Below, piece by piece: positions 1 to 9,494 of a DNA stretch of 64,000 bases (position 1 is its first letter; each line of letters opens with the position of its first letter). Position numbers and translations under genes: made by a program. The DNA comes from JAGVSZ01 sp019137045 (GTDB lineage Bacteria; Pseudomonadota; Gammaproteobacteria; Burkholderiales; SG8-39): NCBI GenBank assembly GCA_046347635.1, contig JAXMFT010000009.1, forward strand, positions 1 to 64,000, given 5' to 3'. Under the pieces are notes generated by a model. The model saw only the letters and a program-made list of their open reading frames with translations, did no database searches and was not told the DNA's origin.

Positions 1-194
1 ATCCCGAAGGTGAGCAGAATGCCCGCGGGGTCGATCTTCAGCACCGCGACGTCGGCGAGGAGGAACGGCACGAGCGTGCCGAGGTCGCCGAACGCACCCG
101 ACCATTCGGCGGGCGCGAACCAGCCGCGCCGCGCCGCCGCCGGCGGCGCGGGAAGCGAGCCGGCCTGGTCGTCGCGGAGATGCGTCGGGTCCAT
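1..194 (-). CDS. Putative sulfate/molybdate transporter, MOT1-like (N-terminal part)
   Basis: Only the first 64 codons lie in the window; the gene runs off the left edge. The ATG at 194 opens a short polar leader followed by a segment reading SGAFGDLGTLVPF, the start of the first membrane helix in MOT1-type (SulP-related) molybdate/sulfate permeases, then a hydrophobic stretch. The family imports oxyanions across the inner membrane. The gene follows the cobalamin-binding protein gene on the same strand after 77 bases and may be co-transcribed with it. The family call rests on this short motif only. Confidence 0.6.
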   Translation of the reverse strand, partial: MDPTHLRDDQAGSLPAPPAAARRGWFAPAEWSGAFGDLGTLVPFLLADVAVLKIDPAGILLTFG

Positions 195-271
195 GGCGGC
201 ACCCTACCGCATGGCCGGGCCGCCGCCAACCGTGCGCTGCGGCCGGGCGCGGGGGCCGCCTGCCGGGGCGC

Positions 272-1078
272 TCACCGCGCCCCGCGCGCGTCCCAGGCGG
301 CGAAGATCCGGTGCAGGCGCCGCACGCCGTCGGTGAGCGCCGCCGGCCCGGGCTGCAGGATGTCGGACGACTTGACCTCGTGCAGCTCGCCGTCGCGCAC
401 CGCGGGGATGTCCCCCCACCCGGGCCGCGCCGCGACGCGCTCGGGCCGGAACTTCTTGCCGCACCACGACCCCAGGATCACGTCGGGCCGCGCGCGCACG
501 ACTTCCTGCGCATCCGCGACCGTGCGCCCGGCGGCGCCCGCGCTGCGCGCGCGCTCGGGGAAGACGTCGTCGCCCCCCGCCACGCCGATGAGCTCGCTCA
601 CCCAGCCGATGCCGCTGATCAGCGGCTCGTCCCACTCCTCGAAGTACACCCGCGGGCGGCGCGCGAAGCGCGCGGCGGCGGTCCGGATGCCGGCGAGCCC
701 CGCCTCGAGCTCGGCGACCAGGCGCTCGCCCGCGGCGCTCGCGCCGACCAGCGACGCGAGCGCGAGGATCATCGAGAGGATCCCGTCGACCGAGCGCTGG
801 TTGAAGACGAGCACGCTCAGGCCGGCCTGCGCCAGCTCGCGGGCGATGTCGGCCTGCAGGTCCGAGAAGCCGATGACGAGGTCGGGACGCAGCGCGCGGA
901 TGCGGTCGGTCCTGGCGGAGAGGAACGCGGACACGCGCGGTTTCTCGCGCCGTGCGCGCGGCGGGCGCACCGTGTAGCCCGAGATCCCGACGATGCGCCG
1001 CTCCTCGCCGAGGAGGTAGAGCGTCTCGGTCGTCTCCTCGGTCAGGCAGACGATGCGCTCGGGGTAGCGGGCCGGCAT
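272..1078 (-). CDS. Cobalamin-binding protein of the BtuF/helical-backbone type
   Basis: A 268-residue protein with the fold signature of iron-siderophore/cobalamin periplasmic binding proteins: an N-terminal domain opening PERIVCLTEETTETLYLLG, a central RPDLVIGFSDLQADIA segment, and a C-terminal lobe with RPDVILGSWCGKKF and GDIPAVRDGELHEV. It has no signal peptide, unlike BtuF; many bacteria carry this cytosolic or orphan subgroup with no ABC genes beside it, as here. Its role in corrinoid handling is inferred from family resemblance. It would fit an organism whose nearby cluster and IcmF both need B12. It lies downstream of a strong terminator, so it is expressed separately from degP. Confidence 0.7.
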   Translation of the reverse strand: MPARYPERIVCLTEETTETLYLLGEERRIVGISGYTVRPPRARREKPRVSAFLSARTDRIRALRPDLVIGFSDLQADIARELAQAGLSVLVFNQRSVDGILSMILALASLVGASAAGERLVAELEAGLAGIRTAAARFARRPRVYFEEWDEPLISGIGWVSELIGVAGGDDVFPERARSAGAAGRTVADAQEVVRARPDVILGSWCGKKFRPERVAARPGWGDIPAVRDGELHEVKSSDILQPGPAALTDGVRRLHRIFAAWDARGAR

Positions 1079-1148
1079 GGGGCGCGGAGCATACCGCAGC
1101 CCCGGGCGCCGCTGCGCGCGCCGGACCGGAGCGCGGTGCGCAGCGCGG

Positions 1149-1178
1149 AAAAAAAAGCGGCCCGCGCGCGGCGGGCCG
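1149..1178 (-). terminator. Rho-independent terminator after degP
   Basis: Read on the minus strand, an 8-bp GC-only stem (arms 1171-1178 and 1158-1165, loop of five) is followed directly by a run of eight T (plus-strand A at 1149-1156). It lies about 100 bases past the degP stop and before the cobalamin-binding protein gene, so it closes the degP transcript. Confidence 0.85.
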
Positions 1179-1274
1179 GTGAAGGAGACCCGTTGCGGGC
1201 CTCGAGGGGAGAAAAAGCCGAGGAACCCCGGATGGCGTCGAAAAGCAGGTCCCTCGGGGGAAGCCGGGCGGCGG

Positions 1275-2733
1275 TCAGCCGATCTGCACCGGCACGAAGA
1301 TCCGGTTCTCGCCGCGCTGCACGAGGACCGCGGCGCTCTTGCCGGCGGCGTCGAGCGCGCTCTTCAGCTCGTCGATCGACTTCACCGCCTTGCCGTTGAC
1401 GCCGAGGATCACGTCGCCGGCGCGCATCCCGGCCTTGGCCGCGGCGCCCTCGGCGCGCTCGACGAGCAGCCCGCCGTCGCTCTGCAGCCGCTTCGCCTCG
1501 TCGGCCGAGAGCGGTCGCACCGCGACCCCGAGCTTGCCCTGCTGCGCGGCCGGCGCGGCGGCGAGCGTCGCGCGCTCGGCCGGCATCTCGGCGACCGTGA
1601 TCTTCACGTCGCGCTCGGCGCCGTTGCGCCACACGCGGGCGGTCGCGGTCTCGCCCGGCTTGACGTCGGCGACGATCGCCGGCAGCTCGCCCGACTCGGC
1701 GATCGGCTTGCCGTTGAAGGCCACGATCACGTCGCCGCTCTGCAGGCCGGCCTGCGCGGCGGGCGCGTTGGGCTCCACGTTCGAGACGAGCGCGCCGCGC
1801 GGTGTGCCCAGGCCGAACGACTCGGCGAGCGCGGGGGTGACCTGCTGCACCACCACGCCGATGCGGCCGCGGGTCACCTTGCCGTAGGCGACGAGCTGGT
1901 CCTTCACCTTCATCGCGAGGTCGATCGGGATCGCGAACGAGAGGCCCATGTAGCCGCCGCTGGTGGAGAAGATCTGCGAGTTGATCCCCACCACCTCGCC
2001 GTTCATGTTGAACAGCGGCCCGCCCGAGTTGCCCGGGTTCACGGCGACGTCGGTCTGGATGAACGGCACCAGGCGCTCGTCGGGGAGGTTGCGGCTCTTC
2101 GCCGACACGATGCCGGCGGTCACCGTGTGCTCGAGGCCGAACGGCGAACCGATCGCGGCCACCCACTCGCCGACGCGCAGCTTCCTGGTGTCGCCGATCT
2201 TCACCGTGGGCAGCCCGGTCGCGTCGATCTTGATCACGGCGACGTCGGTCTTGGCGTCGGCGCCGAGCACTTTCGCCTTGAACTCGCGCTTGTCGGCGAG
2301 TCGGACCGTCACCTCGGTCGCGCCGTCGACGACGTGCGCGTTGGTGAGGATGGTGCCGTCCGCGGAAATGATGAAGCCCGAGCCGACGCCCTGCGCCGGC
2401 GCCTCGCGGTCGGGTTGCGGCATGCGGTCGGGCGCCGGCAGGCCGAAGCGGCGCAGGAACTCGCGCAGCTCCTCGTCGCCGGGGCGCGGTTGCCGCGCAG
2501 GGCGACGGCGGCCGGATCCTTCTTGACGGCGATGTTGACCACCGCCGGGCCCTGCTCGTCGACCAGTGCGCTGAAGTCGGGCAGCTGGCGCGCGGCGCGG
2601 CCGCCGCCGCGGTCGCCGGCGCGGCGGCGTGCGCGTCCTGCACGCCGGGCATCTTGAGGTCGCTGCAGCCGGCCGCGAGCGCGGCGGCGACGGCGAGCGC
2701 GACGATCGAAGGCTTGAAGCGGGGCACTTGCAT
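1275..2733 (-). CDS. degP: DegP/MucD-type periplasmic serine endoprotease, reading frame broken twice
   Basis: Envelope quality-control protease of the HtrA family. The ATG at 2733 has a GAGGAG ribosome site and opens a lipoprotein-like leader (MQVPRFKPSIVALAVA, then LAAGC). The trypsin-like domain carries the full triad: His in TNAHVV, Asp in DVAVIKI, Ser in NPGNSGG. Two PDZ domains follow, ending in RIFVPVQIG. The reading frame changes near 2590 (before QLPDFSALVDEQGPAVVNI) and again near 2485 (between VALRGN and GDEELREFLRRFG). Both breaks lie in sequence that reads on perfectly in the next frame, so single-base sequence errors are likelier than decay. It starts 87 bases after the sensor kinase stop and is probably in the same operon; a terminator follows. 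Confidence 0.85.
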
Positions 2734-2820
2734 GGGCGTTCTCTCCTCGTCGATGGGTTCCCGCGGGCGCACGTCGTCCCGCGACGGCACGCATGGTCGG
2801 CCGCGAAACTTAAGCGGGAC

Positions 2821-4137
2821 TTAAGGGGTCGGGGCGGCGGGCAGCACGACCCGGGCGGTGAGCCCGCGTCCGCCGAGGCCGTCGTCGAGCTCGATGCGGC
2901 CGTGGTGGAGGTCGGCGACCTGCCGCGCGATCGCGAGCCCGAGGCCGCTGCCCGGCGCGTCGGTGCCCGGCACGCGGTAGAAGCGGTCGAACACGCGCCC
3001 GCGCTCCTCCGCGGGGACGCCCGGGCCGTCGTCGGCCACCTCGAGCACGGCCTCGGCGCCGCGCCGGAACGCGCGCGCCTCGACCCGCCCGCCGGGCAGC
3101 GCGTAGCGGAGCGCGTTGTCGAGGAGGTTGGCGAGGAGCAGGCGCAGCGCGTCCTCGTTCCCCTGCGCTTCGACCTGGTCCAGGCGCGTCGCGGCGAGCG
3201 TCACCGGCCGCGCCGCCGCCACCGGCGCGAGATCCTCGACCACGGAGAGGACGAGGGCGTCGAGCGCGACCGGCGCGAACGGCGTCTCGGCCGCCTCCGG
3301 CTCGAGGCGCGCGAGCGCGAGCAGCTGCTGGACGAGCCGGCTCGCGCGCTTCACGCCCTCCTTCAGCCGGGCGAGCGCCGCGGCGCGCTCCGCGTCCGAC
3401 TTCGCCCGCTCGGCGAGCTGGATCTGGAGCGCGAGCGCGGTGAGCGGCGTGCGCAGCTCGTGCGCGGCGTCCGCGGCGAAGCGCCGCTGCACCGCGAGCG
3501 CGTCGCCCAGGCGCGCGAGCAGCCCGTTCAGCGCGTCCACGAGCGGGCGGACCTCGCCCGGCAGGCGGTCCGCCGGCAGGGGCTCGAGCGAGGCCGGGCT
3601 GCGCGTGCCGACCGCCCGCGCGACGCGCGCGAGCGGGGCGAGCCCGCGGTCGAGGATGAGCCACACCAGCCCCGCGAGCAGCGGCAGCACCGCGAGGATC
3701 GGCACGAGCAGGCGCAGGGCCGCGGCCGCCGCGAGCTCGGTGCGGACCGACGTCGACTGCGCCACCTGGATCGTCTGCGGCCCGGAGCGCACGGTGAACA
3801 TGCGCCAGTGCCGGCCCTCGTGGGTGAGGTCGGAGAAGCCGGGCGTGCGGCTGAGCGGCAGCGGGGACGCGGCGTTCGAGAGGTACACGGTCACGCCGCG
3901 CGGATCCCAGATCTGCACCACGACGCGCTGGTCCGGGTCGCCCCGGCCGGGCGCGAGCCGGCTCACGTCGAGCACTGCGTGGTCGCGCAGCGACAGGGCG
4001 ACCTGCCGCATCTCCTCGTCGAGCATCGCGCCGACCTCCGCGCGCGCGCCGTGGTAGGTCGCCGCGCTCGCGACCACGCCCGCGAGCAGCACCGCGCCCA
4101 GGAGCGCAACCAGCAGGCGGGTGCGCAGCGAGCTCAT
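2821..4137 (-). CDS. Two-component sensor histidine kinase (QseC/TctE-like)
   Basis: A 438-residue membrane sensor kinase. An N-terminal helix (about residues 5-27) leads into a periplasmic domain of roughly 130 residues, a second helix (LLVPILAVLPLLAGLVWLIL), a HAMP region, the phosphoacceptor box AADAAHELRTPLTAL, the N box LLLANLLDNALRYA and the G boxes (DDGPGVP and GSGLGLAIARQ). It would phosphorylate the response regulator encoded just upstream, whose stop overlaps this ATG in an ATGA. With DedA and degP on either side, an envelope-stress or cation signal is plausible, but the sensed ligand cannot be read from sequence. Confidence 0.9.
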   Translation of the reverse strand: MSSLRTRLLVALLGAVLLAGVVASAATYHGARAEVGAMLDEEMRQVALSLRDHAVLDVSRLAPGRGDPDQRVVVQIWDPRGVTVYLSNAASPLPLSRTPGFSDLTHEGRHWRMFTVRSGPQTIQVAQSTSVRTELAAAAALRLLVPILAVLPLLAGLVWLILDRGLAPLARVARAVGTRSPASLEPLPADRLPGEVRPLVDALNGLLARLGDALAVQRRFAADAAHELRTPLTALALQIQLAERAKSDAERAAALARLKEGVKRASRLVQQLLALARLEPEAAETPFAPVALDALVLSVVEDLAPVAAARPVTLAATRLDQVEAQGNEDALRLLLANLLDNALRYALPGGRVEARAFRRGAEAVLEVADDGPGVPAEERGRVFDRFYRVPGTDAPGSGLGLAIARQVADLHHGRIELDDGLGGRGLTARVVLPAAPTP

Positions 4138-4793
4138 TCGGCCGCGATGGTGTAGCCGACGCCGCGCACGTTGCGGATCGTCCCGGCGCCGAGCTTGCGC
4201 CGCAGGTTGTGGATGTGCACCTCGACGGCGTTCGAGCCGACCTCCTCGCCCCAGCCGTAGAGGCGCTCCTCGAGCTGCGCGCGCGACAGCACCATCCCCG
4301 GCCGCGCCATGAGCGCGTGCAGCAGCGCGAACTCGCGCGCCGACAGCGCCACCGGCCGGCCGCCCAGGGTGGCCGCGCGCGTGGCGGGGTTGAGCACGAT
4401 CGCCCCGTGGCGCAGGACCGGCTCCGCGCGGCCCTCCGCGCGCCGCACGAGCGCGCGCACGCGCGCCGCCAGCTCGTCGAGGTCGAACGGTTTCACGAGG
4501 TAGTCGTCCGCGCCCGCGTCGAGCCCCCTGATGCGGTCGGCGACCGCGTCGCGCGCGGTGATCACCAGGATCGGGACGTCGTTGCGCTGCGCGCGCGCCG
4601 CGCGCAGGACATCGAGCCCGCCCTTGCGCGGCAGGCCGAGATCGAGCAGCACGGCGGCGTACGGCTCGGCGCCGAGCGCGGTCTCGGCGGCCGCGCCGTC
4701 GCGCACCCAGTCGACCGCGAACCCCTCCTGCCCGAGCCCGTCGCGGATGCCCTCGCCGATCATCGGGTCGTCCTCGACCAGGAGCAGCCTCAT
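4134..4793 (-). CDS. OmpR/PhoB-family response regulator
   Basis: A 219-residue regulator with a receiver domain (acidic pocket VEDDP, phosphoacceptor Asp51 in VLLDLGLP, Lys in LVKPFDLDEL) and a C-terminal winged-helix domain ending EVHIHNLRRKLGAG and VRGVGYTIAAE. The start at 4793 is chosen because MRLLLVEDD is the canonical receiver opening; longer in-frame extensions read as GC-rich shadow. Both ends overlap neighbours by four bases (ATGA with DedA upstream, ATGA with the kinase downstream), so translation of the three is coupled. It is the cognate partner of the kinase at 2821-4137. Confidence 0.93.
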   Translation of the reverse strand: MRLLLVEDDPMIGEGIRDGLGQEGFAVDWVRDGAAAETALGAEPYAAVLLDLGLPRKGGLDVLRAARAQRNDVPILVITARDAVADRIRGLDAGADDYLVKPFDLDELAARVRALVRRAEGRAEPVLRHGAIVLNPATRAATLGGRPVALSAREFALLHALMARPGMVLSRAQLEERLYGWGEEVGSNAVEVHIHNLRRKLGAGTIRNVRGVGYTIAAE

Positions 4794-5386
4794 CGGTCCG
4801 CCTCCGGCCGCGCGTCGTCCGCCGCCTGCGCCGCGCGCCGCCGCCGGCGGCGGTAGAGCACGAGCGCGGCGAGCGTTACCACCGCCGCGACGGCGAACAG
4901 CGCCTCCTCGGCCACGCGCGCCCGCCCGAGCAGCGCGATCGCCGCCTGGCCGAAGAGGTAGCCGGCGCCGGCGACGAGGATCGCCCACGCCGCCGCGCCG
5001 ACCGCGTTCAGCGCGGCGAACGCCAGCGCGTTCATCCGGCCCGCGCCGATCAGGATCGGCCCGACCGTGCGCACGCCGTAGGTGAACCGCAGGAGCGGGA
5101 CGACGAGCGCGCGGTACCGGACCACGAGCGCGTCCACGCGCGGGGCGACCGCCTTCGCCGCCGGAAACCGGTCGAGGACCCGGAGCCCGTAGCGCCGCCC
5201 GAGGTGGAAGTAGAACTGGTCGCCGAGGAAGCCGCCGAGCGCGGCGAGCGCGACCACTTTGGCGAACGAGAGGTAGCCGAGATGCGCGGCGACGCCGGCG
5301 AGGACGAGGACCGTCTCGCCTTCCAGCACGGTGCCGGCGAAGACGACCGGGTAGCCGTAGGCGGCGACGAGCGCGGGGAGGTCCAT
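4790..5386 (-). CDS. DedA-family membrane protein
   Basis: A 198-residue integral membrane protein of the DedA/SNARE-associated family. Visible marks are the opening helix AYGYPVVFAGTVLEGETVLV, the GFLGDQFYFHLGRRYG motif with its acidic and arginine residues, and the FTYGVRTVGPILIGAGRMN segment. The family is linked to undecaprenyl-phosphate or phospholipid recycling and to envelope stress tolerance. Its last bases overlap the response regulator start (ATGA), making dedA-regulator-kinase one translational unit. The C-terminus is a short Arg-rich tail. Substrate is not determined. Confidence 0.88.
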   Translation of the reverse strand: MDLPALVAAYGYPVVFAGTVLEGETVLVLAGVAAHLGYLSFAKVVALAALGGFLGDQFYFHLGRRYGLRVLDRFPAAKAVAPRVDALVVRYRALVVPLLRFTYGVRTVGPILIGAGRMNALAFAALNAVGAAAWAILVAGAGYLFGQAAIALLGRARVAEEALFAVAAVVTLAALVLYRRRRRRAAQAADDARPEADR

Positions 5387-5425
5387 GGCGGGCGGGGGCC
5401 GTGCCGCGCCGGCGCGCGCGGCCGG

Positions 5426-6391
5426 CTAGATCCAGCCGGCCTTGCGCAGCCGGTAGAAGAGGTACGCATCGATGCCGACCATCAGCCCGAGCGCCAGCGG
5501 GTAGCCGAACACCCAGCCGAGCTCGGGCATGTGCTTGAAGTTCATGCCGTAGATGCCCGCGATCATGGTCGGCACCGCGACCAGCGCGGCCACGCCCGCG
5601 AGGCGCTTGGTGAACTCGTTCTCCTGCAGCGTAATGAGCGACAGGCTGACCGAGATCGCGGTGGCGATCATCTCGCGCCCGCTCTCGATCGACTGGTTGA
5701 TGCGCTGCAGATGGTCGAAGACGTCGCGGAAGTACTCCTGCGTGCCGGCGCAGACCTTCGGCACGCGCCCCCCGTAGAGCCGGCTGGTCGCGTCCAGGAG
5801 CGGGGCGGCGGCGTGCTTCAGGGTCATCAGGCGCTGCTTGAGGGCGTACAGGTCCTGCAGGCTGCGCCGGGCGAGCCCGCCGGCGAACATCTGCTCCTCG
5901 AGATCCTCCAGCTCGGTCTCGATCCGGTCGAGCACCGGAAAATAGCGGTCCACGACCGAGTCCATCAGCGCGTACAGCACGAAGCCGGGCCCCTGCTTCA
6001 GGAGCTCCGGCTCGCGCTCGCAGCGGGCGCGCACGTCGGCGAAGCCGCGGCGCGTGCGGGTCCGGACCGACAGCACGAAGTTCGGCCCCGCGAACACGTC
6101 CATCTCCCCCACGCGCAGCTCGCGCCCCTCGATCTCGATGGTGTGGAGCACGACGAACAGCGAGTCCCCGTACTCCTCGACCTTGGGGCGCTGGTGCCCG
6201 CTCTGCGCGTCCTCCACCGCGAGCTCGTGCAGGCCGAACTCGACCTGCAGCTGCGCGAGCTCGGCGTCGCCCGGCTCGACCAGCGCCACCCAGACCAGCG
6301 TGTCGGGCTGGGCCAGGTACGCGCCGATCTCCCCGACCGCGATGTCGGCGAGCTTGCGCCCGTCCCGGTATGCGACGCAGTTGGCGAGCAT
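5426..6391 (-). CDS. corA: Magnesium/cobalt channel CorA
   Basis: A 321-residue CorA-family divalent cation channel. The N-terminal two thirds form the cytosolic funnel (acidic, helix-rich; HELAVEDAQSGHQRPKVEEY is typical). The C-terminus has two transmembrane helices: FTKRLAGVAALVAVPTMIAG followed by the selectivity motif YGMNF, then YPLALGLMVGIDAYLFYRL and a basic tail. It ends 40 bases before the dedA start on the same strand and could be the first gene of that group. It takes up Mg2+, Co2+ or Ni2+ down the membrane potential; cobalt supply could matter for the B12 enzymes nearby, which is only a suggestion. Confidence 0.93.
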   Translation of the reverse strand: MLANCVAYRDGRKLADIAVGEIGAYLAQPDTLVWVALVEPGDAELAQLQVEFGLHELAVEDAQSGHQRPKVEEYGDSLFVVLHTIEIEGRELRVGEMDVFAGPNFVLSVRTRTRRGFADVRARCEREPELLKQGPGFVLYALMDSVVDRYFPVLDRIETELEDLEEQMFAGGLARRSLQDLYALKQRLMTLKHAAAPLLDATSRLYGGRVPKVCAGTQEYFRDVFDHLQRINQSIESGREMIATAISVSLSLITLQENEFTKRLAGVAALVAVPTMIAGIYGMNFKHMPELGWVFGYPLALGLMVGIDAYLFYRLRKAGWI

Positions 6392-6466
6392 GCGGCGGAG
6401 ATTAACCGGTCGGTTGCGCCGCGCGCAACGTGCCGCCGCGCGCGGGCCGGCTCGCCGCCGGCTTTG

Positions 6467-7783
6467 TCAGGGCGCCATCGTTCCCGGCAGCCAGAGCGCG
6501 ATCTGCGGGAACGCGATCACCAGGCCGAGCCCGAGGAGCTGCAGGCCGAGGTAGGGCCAGATCGAGTGGAAGATGTCGGTGAGGGTGATGTCCTTCGGCG
6601 TCACGCCCTTGAGGTAGAACGCCGCCGGCCCGAACGGCGGCGAGATGTAGGAGATCTGCATGTTCATGCAGAAGAGCACGCCGAGCCAGACGAGGTCGAA
6701 GCCGAGCGCGGTCGCCACCGGCACGAAGATCGGCGCGGTCAGGAGCAGGATGCCGATCCAGTCGATGAAGCAGCCGAGGACGATCCAGATGGCCTGCATG
6801 ATGAGGATCACCACGATCGGGCTCACCGGCAGGCCGGTCATCGCGTCCTGGATCAGCTTGGTGCCGCCGGCGAGCGTGTAGACGCCGATCAGCGCGGAGG
6901 AGCCGAAGAAGAGCCAGTAGAGCATCGCGCTCACCTTCGCCGTGTCGGCGAGCGCGATCCTGAAGTTCGCCCACGTCAGCCGGCGGTTCACCGCCGCCGC
7001 CACCAGCGCGCCGACCACGCCGACGCCGGCCGCCTCGGTCGGCGTCGCCCAGCCGAGGTAGAGCGAGCCGAGCACGCTGAACGCCACCAGCGCCGGCAGC
7101 GCGAGCTCCTTCAGCAGCGCGATCTTCTCGCCGAGCGGGATCGCGCGCTCCGACGCGCTCGCGAGCGGCGCGATGTCCGGCCGCAGCCGGCAGCGGGTCA
7201 CGATGTACCCGATGTACAGCCCGGCGAGCAGCAGGCCGGGGAGGACCCCGGCCATGTAGAGCTGGCCGATCGAGACGCCGGCGGTCAGCCCCCACATGAT
7301 GAGCACGACGCTCGGCGGAATCAGCGTCGCGAGCCCGCCGCCGGCGCAGATGCAGCCGAGCGCGAGATCCTTGCGGTAGCCGCGCGAGAGCATCGCCGGC
7401 AGCGCCACCACGCCCATGGTCACGATCTCGGCGCCGATCACCCCGACCATCGCGGCCATGAGCGCGCAGGAGATGATCACCGCCACCGCGAGCCCGCCGC
7501 GCAGCCGTCCCGACCAGACGTACACCGTGCGGAAGATCGCCTCGGCGACCCCTGCGCGCTCGAGGATGCACGCCATGAAGATGAACAGCGGCACCGACAC
7601 GAGCACGTAGTTCCCCATCAGGGTGAACACGCGGCTGATGATCAGCGTCAGGCCGGGCACGCCGAACAGGAACAGCGCGAAGACGACCGCGACGGCGCCG
7701 GTGGCGAAAGCGAGCGGCAGCCCCGTCAGCAGGACGGCGACGAAGACCAGGACGAACGCGAGGCTGAGGAGCTCGATGCTCAT
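6467..7783 (-). CDS. dctM: TRAP transporter large permease (DctM), system 1
   Basis: A 438-residue, highly hydrophobic protein of the DctM/TRAP large-subunit family with about twelve membrane segments. Family signatures include VPLFIFMACILERAG near the first third, GLATLIPPSVVLIMWG, and the C-terminal SYISPPFGPAAFYLKGV. It forms the sodium-coupled pathway that takes substrate from the periplasmic binding protein. The start at 7783 (MSIELLSLAFVLVFVAV) overlaps the stop of the small subunit gene in an ATGA, so the two are co-translated. It is the last gene of a three-gene TRAP operon led by the binding protein at 8351-9385 and by operator site 1. Confidence 0.93.
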   Translation of the reverse strand: MSIELLSLAFVLVFVAVLLTGLPLAFATGAVAVVFALFLFGVPGLTLIISRVFTLMGNYVLVSVPLFIFMACILERAGVAEAIFRTVYVWSGRLRGGLAVAVIISCALMAAMVGVIGAEIVTMGVVALPAMLSRGYRKDLALGCICAGGGLATLIPPSVVLIMWGLTAGVSIGQLYMAGVLPGLLLAGLYIGYIVTRCRLRPDIAPLASASERAIPLGEKIALLKELALPALVAFSVLGSLYLGWATPTEAAGVGVVGALVAAAVNRRLTWANFRIALADTAKVSAMLYWLFFGSSALIGVYTLAGGTKLIQDAMTGLPVSPIVVILIMQAIWIVLGCFIDWIGILLLTAPIFVPVATALGFDLVWLGVLFCMNMQISYISPPFGPAAFYLKGVTPKDITLTDIFHSIWPYLGLQLLGLGLVIAFPQIALWLPGTMAP

Positions 7784-8307
7784 TCCGGCGCGCGCGGAGC
7801 CGCGATCCCGAGATCGCGCAGCAGGTTGGCGACGCCTTGCAGGAGCAGCAGCAGGCCCGCGAGCGGGATCGCGAGCTTGACCGGCCAGATCGGCGGGTTC
7901 CACGGCGTGCCGGTGGTCTCGCCCTGCTGGATCGAGGCCCAGGCCATCTCCCAGCCGATCCACACCAGCGTGCCCGCGTAGAGGACGAAGAAGACGAACG
8001 TGAAGAGGTCGAGCCGCGCGCGCGTGCGCGGCGCGAGCCGCTCGTACAGCACGTCGATGCGGACGTGGCGGCGGTGCAGGAGGGCGTAGCCCCCCACCAC
8101 CAGGTAGGCGATCGCCGACAGGTAGACCGTCGTCTCGTTCGCCCAGACGGTCGGGCGGGCGAACGCGCCGCGCGCCACGATCTCCCAGATGACCACGCCG
8201 GTGACGACGGCGATCGCGAAGCTGCAGACCAGGCCGACGCGCGCGTTGAGCGCGTCGACCGCGTCGCAGAAGCGATCGGCCGCCGACCGGCGGGCAGCCG
8301 GGCTCAA
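7780..8307 (-). CDS. dctQ: TRAP transporter small permease (DctQ), system 1
   Basis: A roughly 175-residue four-helix membrane protein of the DctQ family, marked by HRRHVRIDVLYERL after the second helix and TGTPWNPPIWPVKLAIPLAG before the last. It pairs with DctM. I place the start at a TTG (8307) because AGGTGAT sits five bases in front of it; an in-frame GTG at 8346, four bases from the upstream stop, would add 13 Arg-rich residues and is the alternative. Overlaps dctM by four bases. Confidence 0.88.
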   Translation of the reverse strand: MSPAARRSAADRFCDAVDALNARVGLVCSFAIAVVTGVVIWEIVARGAFARPTVWANETTVYLSAIAYLVVGGYALLHRRHVRIDVLYERLAPRTRARLDLFTFVFFVLYAGTLVWIGWEMAWASIQQGETTGTPWNPPIWPVKLAIPLAGLLLLLQGVANLLRDLGIAAPRAPE

Positions 8308-8350
8308 TCGATCACCTGCGCGCCGGCGCCTCCCGCCGCCGGGCACCCGC

Positions 8351-9385
8351 TCATGCGAGCACGCCCAGGTCCCTCAGCCAGGCGGTCTGCGCGTCGTAGG
8401 CGCGCTTGGCGAGCGGCGACTTCTTCGCCCAGTCGGCCCACACCTGCTGCGCGAGCGCGCGCAGCTTGCGCAGCTCCTCGGGATCCCAGGTGGTGAGCGT
8501 GACGCCCTTGCCCTTCAGCTCGCCGAGCACGCGCACGTCGTCCACCGCGACGCGCTGCACCTGGTCGATGCTCCACTCGCGCACGCAGCTCGAGACGATC
8601 TGCTGCACGTCGGCGCTCAGCGCCTTCCACGCGGCGGCGTTGACGGTGAAGTCCTGGCACGGCATCGAGTGGGTGAACATGGTCGGGTACTTCGCGATGT
8701 CGTGGAAGCCCATGCGCTGGTTCATCGACACCGTTCCCCAGTCGGCCGCGTCCACCACGCCCTTGTCGAGCGACGAGTAGACCTCGCCGCCCGGCAGCAC
8801 CACGATCGCCGCGCCGAGCTTGGTCAGGATCTCGGCCGAGATGCCCTGCGGCGAGCGGAACTTGACCCCCTTGAAGTCGGCCATGTTGCGGATCGCGCGC
8901 TTCGACACGATCGACTCGATCCCCCACCAGGTGACCCCGACGCAGTGCGCGTTGAAGCGCGCGTAGGCCTCGCGCAGGAGGTCCAGGCCGCCCTTGTAGT
9001 AGTAGAACGCGTCCGCCTGCCACGGGTGCTGGTAGCCGAAGTTGAGGTCGCCGAGCATCGAGAAGCCGGCGTCCTTGCCGGTGAAGTACACCGGCGCGGT
9101 CGCCTGCCCCTGCAGCACGCCGGCCTGCACCGCGTCGAGGGTCTCGAACACGCCCACCACCGCCCCCGCGGCGAACGGCTGGATCTCGAGCCGCCCGTTG
9201 GTCGCCTTGCCGACCCGGGTGCACAGGTCCTCGAAGGCCTTGTGCGTGATCTCGGCCGCGCTCCACAGCGTCTGCATGCGCCACTTCGCGGGCTGCTGCC
9301 CGGTGACGACGGCGGGAAAGCCGGCGATGCTCGCGCCCGCGACGGCGCCCGCACCGGCGATGAAACGGCGACGGTTGCTGCTCAT
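8351..9385 (-). CDS. dctP: TRAP transporter substrate-binding protein (DctP/TakP-like), system 1
   Basis: A 344-residue periplasmic binding protein with a twin-arginine-type leader (SSNRRRFIAGAGAVAGASIAG). The mature part has the DctP order: WRMQTLWSAAEITHKAFEDL, RLEIQPFAAGAVVG, and the central KGVKFRSPQGISAEILTKLG whose arginine normally salt-bridges a substrate carboxylate, then KGVVDAADWGT. This suggests a carboxylate ligand of the TakP group (2-oxo acids, aromatic or hydroxy acids); the exact substrate is unknown. Its ATG is preceded by AAGGAGG. It is divergent from the dioxygenase gene at 9568, and operator site 1 lies between them, so both may be induced together. Confidence 0.9.
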   Translation of the reverse strand: MSSNRRRFIAGAGAVAGASIAGFPAVVTGQQPAKWRMQTLWSAAEITHKAFEDLCTRVGKATNGRLEIQPFAAGAVVGVFETLDAVQAGVLQGQATAPVYFTGKDAGFSMLGDLNFGYQHPWQADAFYYYKGGLDLLREAYARFNAHCVGVTWWGIESIVSKRAIRNMADFKGVKFRSPQGISAEILTKLGAAIVVLPGGEVYSSLDKGVVDAADWGTVSMNQRMGFHDIAKYPTMFTHSMPCQDFTVNAAAWKALSADVQQIVSSCVREWSIDQVQRVAVDDVRVLGELKGKGVTLTTWDPEELRKLRALAQQVWADWAKKSPLAKRAYDAQTAWLRDLGVLA

Positions 9386-9494
9386 GATCCCCTCCTTAGC
9401 GGCGGATGCCGCGCCGCACCATGATGGTGGGCGTCGATTGTGGTTGTCGCCGCCGAGCCCCGCCTCGAGCCTGCCCTGCGGACGTGCACGCTCG

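Noticed and set aside
5204..7981. A 925-codon open frame on the plus strand across corA and dctM
   Set aside because: Composition is Arg/Glu/His/Asp shadow of high-GC antisense; the minus strand holds two clear membrane proteins.
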